Shown here piece after piece: positions 43,560 through 53,368 of a stretch of 64,000 bases of DNA. Both the position numbers and the translations under genes were made by a program. A model generated the notes under the pieces. That model did not search any database and was not told the DNA's origin. It saw only the letters and a program-made list of their open reading frames with translations. Every line of letters begins with the position of its first letter. Position 1 is the first letter of the stretch. Where the stretch lies: assembly GCF_000949135.2 (NCBI RefSeq), contig NZ_JTAN02000003.1, forward strand, positions 558,001 through 622,000, read 5' to 3'. Origin of the DNA: Burkholderia sp. USMB20. GTDB taxonomy: Bacteria > Pseudomonadota > Gammaproteobacteria > Burkholderiales > Burkholderiaceae.

Positions 43560-44578
43560 GTCGGGATCGGATCGGAAGTGAACGAAGCGGCTGCGGTGCG
43601 TGCCGAGGCCGGCGTCCAGCCGAGTGCCGGCGCGATCGCACCGGCGATGGTCTCGAGCCGGCGCAGCGCGTCGCGCTGCGAGGTGCCGGCCGTCTGCACC
43701 TGCACGACCAGCTCGGTTGCGCCGGTCAGCGCGGGATCGATCTGAAGCGCGGCCGCGATGTCGGCGGGCAGGCCGCGTAGTACACCGAAGCGATCGAGCA
43801 GCGCGGGGAGGTCGGCGGGCCCGGGCGCCGGCGCGCCGCCGGCCGCGGCGAGCCGCGCGGCGTACCGCAGGATGTCGGGGCCGATCGCCGCTTCGACGCC
43901 GGCCGCATCCGCGCCCGGCACGACCGCCCGCACGAGTGCGACACGGGGCGCGCCCGGATGAGCCCACGCGCGGCGATAGCGCGCCACGAGCGCCGCTTCG
44001 CCGTCCTGTTCCGGACGCGTGCGCGCGACGATCAGCCCGTGACCGTTGCGCGCGACCGCTTCGGCATCGCCGGTCGCTTGCCAGACACGCGCGGCCAACG
44101 TGGGCGCGGGCGGTTGCAGCGTCGCCCCGGCCGGGGTGACCGGCGCGCCGTCCAGCGCCCGGCGCAACGCCGCGAGCGCGTCGGCCTGCAGTGCCGCGCG
44201 CGCACCGAAATCGCGGCCGAACGCGGCGAACACGTCCGCCTCGAAGCCGGCGCCGACACCGAGCTGAAGGCGGCCGTCGGCCAACGCGTCGAGCACGGCC
44301 GCATCTTCCGCGACGCGCAGCACCGCTTCGAGCGGCAGCACGATCACGCCGGTGCCGAGCGCGATGCGCCGCGTGCGGCGCGCGGCGGCCGCCAGCAGCA
44401 CGAGCGGCGACGGCAGCCGGCCCGTTTCGCTGCCGAAGTGGTGCTGGGCCACCCACGCGCTGTCGAAGCCGAGCGCTTCCGCCGCTTCGATCAGCGCGAG
44501 CGTGTCGTGCAGCACGCGCGGCGACGAATCGGGCGCGTAGACGCGCGTCAGCACGCCGAGTCGGAACGGGCGCGTCAT
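43556..44578 (-). CDS. LLM-class flavin-dependent oxidoreductase
   Basis: 340-residue luciferase-like protein, paralogous to its downstream neighbour: RLGVLTRVYAPDSSPRVLHDTLALIEAAEALGFDSAWVAQHHF, RRIALGTGVIVLPLEAVLRVAEDAAVLDALADGRLQLGVGAGF, then a divergent second half ending with a loose Ser/Thr/Pro tail. Start at ATG 44578, overlapping the NtaA-type gene by 4 nt. It should bind FMNH2; partner reductase and substrate are not evident here. Confidence 0.82.
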   Translation of the reverse strand: MTRPFRLGVLTRVYAPDSSPRVLHDTLALIEAAEALGFDSAWVAQHHFGSETGRLPSPLVLLAAAARRTRRIALGTGVIVLPLEAVLRVAEDAAVLDALADGRLQLGVGAGFEADVFAAFGRDFGARAALQADALAALRRALDGAPVTPAGATLQPPAPTLAARVWQATGDAEAVARNGHGLIVARTRPEQDGEAALVARYRRAWAHPGAPRVALVRAVVPGADAAGVEAAIGPDILRYAARLAAAGGAPAPGPADLPALLDRFGVLRGLPADIAAALQIDPALTGATELVVQVQTAGTSQRDALRRLETIAGAIAPALGWTPASARTAAASFTSDPIPT

Positions 44579-45948
44579 GCGGCACCGCCGCGGACCGGTG
44601 CGACCGTATCGCCGCGCAGCGACGACGGGCGCCGAAAGAAGGGCGGGCGCGGCAGGCCGAGCTGGTCGCGCAGCGTCGGGCCTTCGTACTCGGTGCGGAA
44701 CAGCCGGCGCCGCTGCAGTTCGGGCACGACGAGATCGACGAAATCGTCGAGGCCGCCGGGCACCCACGCGAACGCGACGTTGAACCCGTCGGCGCCGTAC
44801 GACAGGAACCATTCCTCGAAGCGATCGGCGATGGTCTTCGGCGTGCCGGTGACGACACCGGCGCTGGCAAAGCGCTCGTAGAGCTGGCGGATCGTCAGGT
44901 TCTCGCGGCGCGCGAGATCGACGATCGACTGCTGCCGGCTCTTGCTGCGATTGCTCGGCGGCAGCTCGGGCAACGGTCCGTCGAGCGGATAACCGGACAG
45001 GTCGAAATCGCCCGCGTTGTCGGCGAGCAGCCGCAGCCCGAGCACCGGATCGATCAGGTCCTGCAACGCGCGCAGCTTGTCGCGCGCTTCGGCCTCGGTC
45101 GCGCCGACGATCGGCATCACGCCGGGCAGAATCTTCAGATGCTCCGGCCGGCGGCCGTGACGCGCGAGGCGGCCCTTGACGTTCGCATAGAATGCCTGTG
45201 CGTCGTCGAGCCGGTGCTGCGCGGTGAAGATTACTTCCGCGCAGCGTGCCGCGAGTTCGCGGCCAGCCTCCGACGAACCGGCCTGCACGAGCACCGGATG
45301 GCCCTGCGGCGCGCGCGCGACGTTCAGCGGGCCGCGCACGCTGAAGTGCGGCCCGTGATGATCCAGCACATGCAGCTTGCGGTGATCGAAATGCAGGCCG
45401 GCGGCCTTGTCCTCGATGAACGCGTCGTCTTCCCAGCTGTCCCAGAGCCCCGCCACGACGCGCTGGAATTCGTCGGCGCGCGCGTAGCGATCGGCGTGCG
45501 CGAGGTGCGGCGTCACGCCGAAATTCGCCGCTTCGTCGGGCACGACCGACGTGACGAGATTCCACCCCGCGCGCCCGCCGCTCAGGTGGTCGAGCGACGC
45601 GAACTTGCGGGCGATGTGGTACGGCGCGTTGTAGGTCGTCGTCGCGGTCGCGATCAGGCCGATATGTTGCGTGACGGCCGCCAGCGCGGCGAGCAGCGTG
45701 AGCGGCTCGAAGGTGTCGGCGCGCGCGCTGCGGCGCAGGGAATCGATGTGGCTGCCCTGCGTCGCGACCACGTCCGCGACGAACAGCGCATCGAGCTTGC
45801 CGCGCTCGGCCGTCTGCGCCATGCGGCGGAAATGCGCGAAGTCGCGATTGCCGTTCGGCTGCGCGAGCGGATGACGCCAGCCGACCACATGGCTGCCGCC
45901 GCCGTTCAGCATCGCGTTGAGTTTCAGGGTGTCGGTGCGGCGCGTCAT
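44575..45948 (-). CDS. NtaA/SnaA/DszA-type FMNH2-dependent monooxygenase
   Basis: 457-residue member of the NtaA/SnaA/SoxA(DszA) family, the subgroup that includes nitrilotriacetate monooxygenase and dibenzothiophene-sulfone monooxygenase. Seen: MLNGGGSHVVGWRHP, ERGKLDALFVADV, ATTTYNAPYHIARKFASLDHLSGGRAGWNLVTS, HPVLVQAGSSEAGRELAARCAEVIFT and GTPKTIADRFEEWF. It needs an external flavin reductase; none is encoded beside it. It is the first monooxygenase after the TonB receptor in the minus-strand operon. The start is 13 nt from the receptor stop. Confidence 0.88.
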   Translation of the reverse strand: MTRRTDTLKLNAMLNGGGSHVVGWRHPLAQPNGNRDFAHFRRMAQTAERGKLDALFVADVVATQGSHIDSLRRSARADTFEPLTLLAALAAVTQHIGLIATATTTYNAPYHIARKFASLDHLSGGRAGWNLVTSVVPDEAANFGVTPHLAHADRYARADEFQRVVAGLWDSWEDDAFIEDKAAGLHFDHRKLHVLDHHGPHFSVRGPLNVARAPQGHPVLVQAGSSEAGRELAARCAEVIFTAQHRLDDAQAFYANVKGRLARHGRRPEHLKILPGVMPIVGATEAEARDKLRALQDLIDPVLGLRLLADNAGDFDLSGYPLDGPLPELPPSNRSKSRQQSIVDLARRENLTIRQLYERFASAGVVTGTPKTIADRFEEWFLSYGADGFNVAFAWVPGGLDDFVDLVVPELQRRRLFRTEYEGPTLRDQLGLPRPPFFRRPSSLRGDTVAPVRGGAA

Positions 45949-45961
45949 CCGGATGGACTCC

Positions 45962-48290
<2,329 letters not shown>

Positions 48291-48392
48291 CCGTCTATCC
48301 CCAAATCGAAGCGTTGTTATGCGTGTGGTCCGGCGCGGTGCCGCGCATCGAGTCGACGGCGCCGCGGCTCGGCAGTGCGTGAGCGGGGCTTT

Positions 48393-48408
48393 GCAACAGG
48401 CGTGCCAA
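48393..48408 (-). promoter_or_regulatory. Sigma-54 promoter for TonB receptor/monooxygenase operon
   Basis: On the minus strand the sequence is TTGGCACGCCTGTTGC, which matches the -24/-12 consensus TTGGCACG-N4-TTGC exactly, with GG at 48406-48405 and GC at 48394-48393 separated by 10 nt. The receptor ATG is ~100 nt downstream. An SfnR-like sigma-54 activator encoded nearby makes this the likely in vivo promoter. Confidence 0.75.
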
Positions 48409-48494
48409 TCGGCGCTCGGGCACGCCCCGCAACGGATGGGTGCCGAAAGCGGCGGCCGGACGACGCAGCGCGCGCGCATGCGTTCCAGTCGTTT

Positions 48495-48510
48495 TGCTGG
48501 AATTCCAGCA
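48495..48510. promoter_or_regulatory. Perfect palindrome, candidate activator-binding site 1
   Basis: TGCTGGAATTCCAGCA is a perfect 16-bp palindrome, about 100 bp from each of the two divergent sigma-54 motifs, as expected for an enhancer shared by both. An extra TTCCAG half-site at 48483-48488 lies 20 bp (about two helical turns) away. SfnR-like binding is inferred. The rest of the 375-bp gap 48291-48665 shows no gene. Confidence 0.65.
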
Positions 48511-48552
48511 GCGCCGTCGCGCATCGCGCGGCGTGCTGCATTTGCGGCATCT

Positions 48553-48568
48553 CGCTGGAAATCCAGCG
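48553..48568. promoter_or_regulatory. Near-perfect palindrome, candidate activator-binding site 2
   Basis: CGCTGGAAATCCAGCG repeats the GCTGGA-N2/3-TCCAGC arrangement of site 1 with one central mismatch; centres are 58 bp apart. Paired sites of the same sequence suit a hexamerising enhancer-binding protein. Binding is inferred. Confidence 0.6.
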
Positions 48569-48611
48569 CGCCGCGGGCGGCGCGATGGCCGCACAGGCCG
48601 ACGGGACCGCA

Positions 48612-48628
48612 TTGGCATGGTGCTTGCT
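48612..48628 (+). promoter_or_regulatory. Sigma-54 promoter for sfnB/ABC operon
   Basis: TTGGCATGGTGCTTGCT has GG (48614-48615) and GC (48626-48627) exactly 10 nt apart and matches the TTGGCA-N6-TTGC consensus well. It lies ~40 nt before the sfnB ATG and ~45 bp from palindrome 2. Confidence 0.7.
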
Positions 48629-48665
48629 GTCGACGGAGGCCATGCACCCGTCCACGAGGATCTTC

Positions 48666-49907
48666 ATGAACGCATTCACGTCCGCCGACACGCCGGCCAG
48701 CGCGCCGTCCCCGCTGTCCTCCCGTCCACCCGCGAGCCGCATCGTCGACGACGCGCACGCGCTCGAAACCGCGCGCCGGCTCGCCGGCGAACTGTCGCGC
48801 GACGCGGCGCTGCGCGACCGCGAGCGGCGCCTGCCGTTCGCGGAGCTCGACCTGTTCTCGGGCAGCGGGCTGTGGGGCATCACGGTGCCGCGCGCGTTCG
48901 GCGGCGCGGACGTGTCGCTCGCGACGCTCGGCGAGGTCGTGCGAACCATCGCGCAGGCGGACCCGTCGATCGGCCAGCTGCCGAAGAATCACTTTCACGC
49001 GCTCGACGTGATCCGGCTGACGGGCGACGACGCGCAGCGCCGCAAGTTCTTCGGCCTCGTGCTCGACGGTGCGCGGATCGGCCATGCGGCGTCCGAGCGC
49101 GGGACGAAGAACGCGCTCGAGATCGGCACGCGGCTCTCGCGGCGCGGCGGGCGGCTCGTGCTCGACGGCCAGAAGTTCTATTCGACGGGCGCGCTGTTCG
49201 CCGACTGGATCGCGGTGCTCGCGCTCGACGACGACGGCCGCTACGTGCAGGCGCTGGTCGAGCGCGACCGGCCGGGGCTCGAGATCGTCGACGACTGGAG
49301 CGGCTTCGGGCAGCGCACGACGGCGAGCGGCACGCTGACGCTGGCGGGCGTGGAGGTCGACGAGGAGGACGTGGTGTCGATCCAGGCCGCGTTCGAGCGG
49401 CCGACGCTCGCGGGCCCCGTGTCGCAGTACCTGCACGCGAACATCGACGTCGGCATCGCGCGCGCGGCGCTGGACGACACGCTCGAGTTCGTGCGCACGC
49501 GCAGCCGGCCGTGGGCCGACAGCGGGATCGCGCGCGCGTCGGACGATCCGTACGTGATCCGCGACGTCGCCGACGTGCAGATCCGCCTGCTCGCGACCGA
49601 AGCGCTGCTCGACCGTGCGGCCGCGGCGCTCGACGCGTTGCCGGCCGAACTCGACGACGCGCAGGTCGCGCACGCATCGGTGCAGGTCGCGGCCGCGAAG
49701 GTGTTGAGCACCGAGCTCGCGATCCTCGCGACCAACAAGCTGTTCGAACTGTCGGGCACGCGCTCGGTGCTGAGCGAATACAACCTCGACCGTCATTGGC
49801 GCAATGCGCGCACCCATACGCTGCACGATCCGGTGCGCTGGAAATACCATGCGATCGGCAACTACGTGCTCAACCACGTCAACCCGCCGCGCCACGGTTA
49901 CCTGTGA
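48666..49907 (+). CDS. sfnB: SfnB-family sulfur acquisition oxidoreductase (acyl-CoA dehydrogenase fold)
   Basis: 413-residue flavoprotein of the acyl-CoA-dehydrogenase superfamily, SfnB/DszC-like branch, found in organosulfur operons. Seen: LFSGSGLWGITVPRAFGGADVS, QADPSIGQLPKNHFHALD, GARIGHAASERGTKNALEIGT, QKFYSTGALFADWIAV and the late FELSGTRSVLSEYNLDRHWRNARTHTLHDPVRWKYHAIGN. The catalytic carboxylate of true acyl-CoA dehydrogenases is not expected in this branch; it acts as an FMNH2-dependent monooxygenase/oxidase. ATG 48666 starts after a sigma-54 promoter; it overlaps the ABC binding-protein gene by one base. Confidence 0.88.
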   Translation: MNAFTSADTPASAPSPLSSRPPASRIVDDAHALETARRLAGELSRDAALRDRERRLPFAELDLFSGSGLWGITVPRAFGGADVSLATLGEVVRTIAQADPSIGQLPKNHFHALDVIRLTGDDAQRRKFFGLVLDGARIGHAASERGTKNALEIGTRLSRRGGRLVLDGQKFYSTGALFADWIAVLALDDDGRYVQALVERDRPGLEIVDDWSGFGQRTTASGTLTLAGVEVDEEDVVSIQAAFERPTLAGPVSQYLHANIDVGIARAALDDTLEFVRTRSRPWADSGIARASDDPYVIRDVADVQIRLLATEALLDRAAAALDALPAELDDAQVAHASVQVAAAKVLSTELAILATNKLFELSGTRSVLSEYNLDRHWRNARTHTLHDPVRWKYHAIGNYVLNHVNPPRHGYL

Positions 49908-51535
49908 TGACCGACACGCTCTCGACTCCATCGCCGTGGGTGCCGAAGGACCCGGCGCGGCGCCGCTATGCGCTCGCCGCCGCGTGGGCCGCGGCCGGGC
50001 TCGGCGGCGCGGCGCGCGTGTTCGCGGCCGACGCCGTGGCGGCGCCGGTGCGCGGCGGCACGCTGTCGCTGTTCGCGCAGCCGGAGCCGCCGTCGCTCGT
50101 CAACGCGCTGACGCCGCACGTCGCGTCGCAATACGTCGGCGGCAAGATCTTCCAGGGGTTGCTCGGCTTCGACCCGCAACTGCGCCCGGTGCCCGTGCTC
50201 GCGCGCAGCTGGCGCGCGTCGGCCGACGCGCTGACCTGGACGTTCGACCTGCAGCCGGGCGTGCGCTGGCACGACGGGCAGCCGTTCGGCGCGCAGGACG
50301 TGGTGGTCACGCTGAAGGAAATCGCACCGCAGGCGCTGCCGCGCACGAAGGTGACGTTCGACAAGTACGTCGCGTCGATCGACGCGAGCGGCCCGCTGCA
50401 GGTGACGATCCGCCTGAAGAAGCCGTATGCGGGGCTGATCAACCTGCTCGGCAGCGGACTGGTGCCGATCCTGCCGGCCCATCTGTACCAGGGCAAGGAC
50501 CCGCGCAGCAATCCCGCGAACCAGCATCCGGTCGGCACCGGCCCGTTCGTGTTCCGCGAATGGAAGCGCGGCGCGTACATCCGCGTCGCGCGCAATCCGG
50601 ATTACTGGAAGAAGGGGCTGCCGTATCTCGACGGGATCGTATTCAACGTCGTGCCCGACGCGGCCGCGCGCTCGATCGCGTTCGAGCGCGGGCAGATCCA
50701 CGCGTTGCGCGCGGGCGACGTCGACTACGCGGACATCGCGCGGCTCGCGAAGCTGCCGGGCGTCGCGATCACGACGCAGGGCTGGGAGCTGTTCACCGGG
50801 ATGGCCTTTCTCGAACTGAACCAGCGCAAGCCGCCGTTCGACAACGTGCTCGTGCGTCAGGCCGTGCTGCACGCGCTCGATCGCCAGTTCATCGTCGACC
50901 GGATCTTCTTCGGCTACGGGAAGGTCGCGAACGGGCCGTTCGTGTCGTCGTCGCCGTTCTACGATCCGAACGTGCCGCGCTTCGCGTACGACCCGGAGCG
51001 CGCGCGCGCGCTGATCCGGCAGTCGGGCGTCGACGTCGGCAAGTTTCCGCTCGTGCTGGTCAACGGCGAGAAGGGCGGCGCGTGGGAGCGCGTGGCCGAA
51101 TACACGCAGCAGGCGCTCGGCCAGGCCGGCTTCCGGCTGCGCGTGCAGACGACCGATGCGGCCGGCTGGTATGCGCGCGTCGCGAACTGGGATTTCGACC
51201 TGAGCTACAACTTCCTGTTCCAGAACGCGGATCCGGATTTCGGCGTCGCGCCGTTGTACCGGATCGACGGCATCTCGAAGGGCTCGCCGTTCGGCAACGT
51301 CGCGGGCTACCGCAATCCGCAGGCCGATGCGCTGTGGGACGCGGCCGCGCTGGACACCGATCAGGCCGCGCGCCGCGCGCGCTACGCGCAGCTCCAGACC
51401 ACCCTCGCGAACGACGCGGCGATCGCGAACATCTTCGAGATGGTCAACCCGACGCTGTACCGGCGCAACGTCCACAACCTGCTGCGCACGGCCACCAGCG
51501 TGAACGACAGCCTCGAGGACACGTGGATCGGATGA
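49907..51535 (+). CDS. ABC transporter substrate-binding protein, family 5 (DppA/OppA type)
   Basis: 542-residue periplasmic binding protein. An RRRYALAAAWAAAG stretch near residue 19 resembles a twin-arginine or Sec signal ending VFAADAV. Family-5 landmarks follow: LVPVLARSWRASADALTWTFDLQPGVRWHDGQPF, HPVGTGPFVFREWKRG, and NVLVRQAVLHALDRQFIVDRIFFG. It is the first gene of a complete Dpp-type ABC set embedded in an organosulfur operon, so it probably binds a sulfur compound or peptide-like ligand rather than ordinary dipeptides. Start overlaps the sfnB stop (TGATG). Confidence 0.88.
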   Translation: MTDTLSTPSPWVPKDPARRRYALAAAWAAAGLGGAARVFAADAVAAPVRGGTLSLFAQPEPPSLVNALTPHVASQYVGGKIFQGLLGFDPQLRPVPVLARSWRASADALTWTFDLQPGVRWHDGQPFGAQDVVVTLKEIAPQALPRTKVTFDKYVASIDASGPLQVTIRLKKPYAGLINLLGSGLVPILPAHLYQGKDPRSNPANQHPVGTGPFVFREWKRGAYIRVARNPDYWKKGLPYLDGIVFNVVPDAAARSIAFERGQIHALRAGDVDYADIARLAKLPGVAITTQGWELFTGMAFLELNQRKPPFDNVLVRQAVLHALDRQFIVDRIFFGYGKVANGPFVSSSPFYDPNVPRFAYDPERARALIRQSGVDVGKFPLVLVNGEKGGAWERVAEYTQQALGQAGFRLRVQTTDAAGWYARVANWDFDLSYNFLFQNADPDFGVAPLYRIDGISKGSPFGNVAGYRNPQADALWDAAALDTDQAARRARYAQLQTTLANDAAIANIFEMVNPTLYRRNVHNLLRTATSVNDSLEDTWIG

Positions 51536-51539
51536 CGCG

Positions 51540-52541
51540 ATGAACACGGCGCTGCGTTTGACGTCGACGGTGCTGCGGGGCCTGGCGGTCGTGCTGGGCG
51601 TGCTCGTCGTGAACTTCTTCCTGGTGCGGCTCGCGCCGGGCGACCCCGCGCTGATGCTCGCCGGCGACGCGGGCTCGGGCGATGCCGCGTACGTCGAGCG
51701 GCTGCGCGCGCAGCTCGGCTTGAGCCGGCCGCTCGTCGAGCAGTTCGCGCTGTATCTGCGCGATCTCGCGCACGTCGATTTCGGCTTCTCGTACCGCAAC
51801 CAGCTGCCGGTGCTGCAACTCGTCGCCGAGCGCCTGCCCGCGACGCTGCTGCTGATGGCGGCCGCGTTCGCCGTATCGGTGGTCGCGGGCGTGACGGCGG
51901 GTGCGGTGGCCGCGTACGGCGAGTCGCGCGGCGGTCCGTGGGCGCGGCGCATCGCGCGCGCGATCGGCGCGCTCGCGGTGATCGTCTATGCGACGCCGCT
52001 GTTCTGGCTGTCGCTGATGAGCGTGATCGCGTTCTCGGTGGTGCTCGGCTGGCTGCCGTCGTTCGGGATGGAAAGCGTCGGCGCCGGCTACACGGGGTGG
52101 CGCCACGCGCTCGACGTGGCCGCGCACCTCGTGCTGCCGGCCACGACGCTCGGGCTCGTGTACGGCGCGATCTACGTGCAGCTCACGCGCGCCGCGATGC
52201 TCGAGGTGATCGAACGCGAGTTCGTGCGGACCGCGCGCGCGAAGGGCGCGTCCGAGCCGCGCGTGATGATCCGCCACGTGCTGCGCAACGCGCTGTTGCC
52301 GGTCGTCACGCTCGGCGGACTGCAGCTCGGGCAGCTCGCGGGCGGCGCGCTCGTGACCGAAATCGTGTTCGCGTGGCCCGGCCTCGGCGGGCTGATGTAC
52401 GACGCGCTGCTGCAGCGCGACTATCCGGTGCTGCTCGGGCTGCTCGCCGTGGTCGCGGCGCTCGTGGTGCTGTTCAATGCGCTGACCGACCTGTTGTACG
52501 GGATCGTCGATCCGCGCATCGGCTGGCAGGACGCGCGATGA
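51540..52541 (+). CDS. ABC transporter permease, DppB type
   Basis: 333-residue inner-membrane permease with about six hydrophobic segments. VVNFFLVRLAPGDPALMLAGD is the family N-terminus; the ATPase-coupling EAA-like loop is EFVRTARAKGASEPRVMIRHVLRNALLPVVT. It pairs with the following DppC-type gene, which it overlaps by 4 nt. Confidence 0.9.
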   Translation: MNTALRLTSTVLRGLAVVLGVLVVNFFLVRLAPGDPALMLAGDAGSGDAAYVERLRAQLGLSRPLVEQFALYLRDLAHVDFGFSYRNQLPVLQLVAERLPATLLLMAAAFAVSVVAGVTAGAVAAYGESRGGPWARRIARAIGALAVIVYATPLFWLSLMSVIAFSVVLGWLPSFGMESVGAGYTGWRHALDVAAHLVLPATTLGLVYGAIYVQLTRAAMLEVIEREFVRTARAKGASEPRVMIRHVLRNALLPVVTLGGLQLGQLAGGALVTEIVFAWPGLGGLMYDALLQRDYPVLLGLLAVVAALVVLFNALTDLLYGIVDPRIGWQDAR

Positions 52542-53368
52542 CGGGCCGCTTCGTGCATCGTTTCGTGCGCGCGCGCGGCGCGGCGGCCGGCACGCTGTTT
52601 CTGGCCGTCGTCGCGCTCGTCGCGCTGAGCGCGCCGCTGTGGCTGCCGTCGCCGTGGCGCATGGCCGGCGAGCCGTTGCTGCGGCCGCTGCAGGGCGGCC
52701 ATCCGCTCGGCACCGACATGCTCGGGCGCGACGTGCTGGTCGCGCTGCTGTGGAGTGCGCGCGTGTCGTTGTTCGTCGGGCTCGCGGCGACCGTCGCGAC
52801 CTTTGTGCTCGGCGCATCGATCGGCGCGCTCGCGGGCTGGTGCGGCGGCTGGGTCGACCGGGCGCTGATGGCGCTCACGACGCTGTTCCAGACCGTGCCG
52901 CAATTCGCGGCCGCGGTCACGATCGCGGCGGTGCTCGGCGCGTCGCTCGAATCGACGATCGTCGCGATCGCCGCCGTGTCGTGGCCGGCGATCGCGCGGC
53001 TCGTGCGTGGCGAATTCATCGGGCTCGTGCAACGGGAGTTCGTGCTCGCGGCGCGGCTGGCCGGCGAGTCGCCAGCCGCGCTCGTGCGGCGCCAGATCCT
53101 GCCGCACGTCTGGCCGCCGCTCGCGGTGCTGGCCGCGCTGATGGTCGCGACCGCGATCCTCACCGAGTCGGCGCTGTCGTTTCTCGGGCTCGGCGATCCG
53201 TCGCAGATGAGCTGGGGCTTCATGATCGGCGCGGCGCGCAACGTGGTGCGCGACGCGTGGTGGCTGAGCATCTGGCCGGGGCTCGCGATCGTCGCGACCG
53301 CGCTCGCGATCAACCGGGTCGGCGAAGGGTTGCGCCACGCGTCGGCGCTTGCGGAGCCGGGGCGATGA
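52538..53368 (+). CDS. ABC transporter permease, DppC type
   Basis: 276-residue permease. HPLGTDMLGRDVLVALLWSARVSLFVG is diagnostic of DppC/OppC; the coupling loop is EFVLAARLAGESPAALVRRQILPHVWPPL, followed by ESALSFLGLGDP. Overlaps of 4 nt on both sides (ATGA) show tight coupling with dppB-like and the ATPase gene. Confidence 0.9.
   Translation: MTGRFVHRFVRARGAAAGTLFLAVVALVALSAPLWLPSPWRMAGEPLLRPLQGGHPLGTDMLGRDVLVALLWSARVSLFVGLAATVATFVLGASIGALAGWCGGWVDRALMALTTLFQTVPQFAAAVTIAAVLGASLESTIVAIAAVSWPAIARLVRGEFIGLVQREFVLAARLAGESPAALVRRQILPHVWPPLAVLAALMVATAILTESALSFLGLGDPSQMSWGFMIGAARNVVRDAWWLSIWPGLAIVATALAINRVGEGLRHASALAEPGR

Noticed and set aside
48440-49906. N-terminal extension of the family-5 binding protein
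   Set aside because: The upstream part is an arginine-rich off-frame reading of sfnB; the true start is ATG 49907 with a signal peptide.
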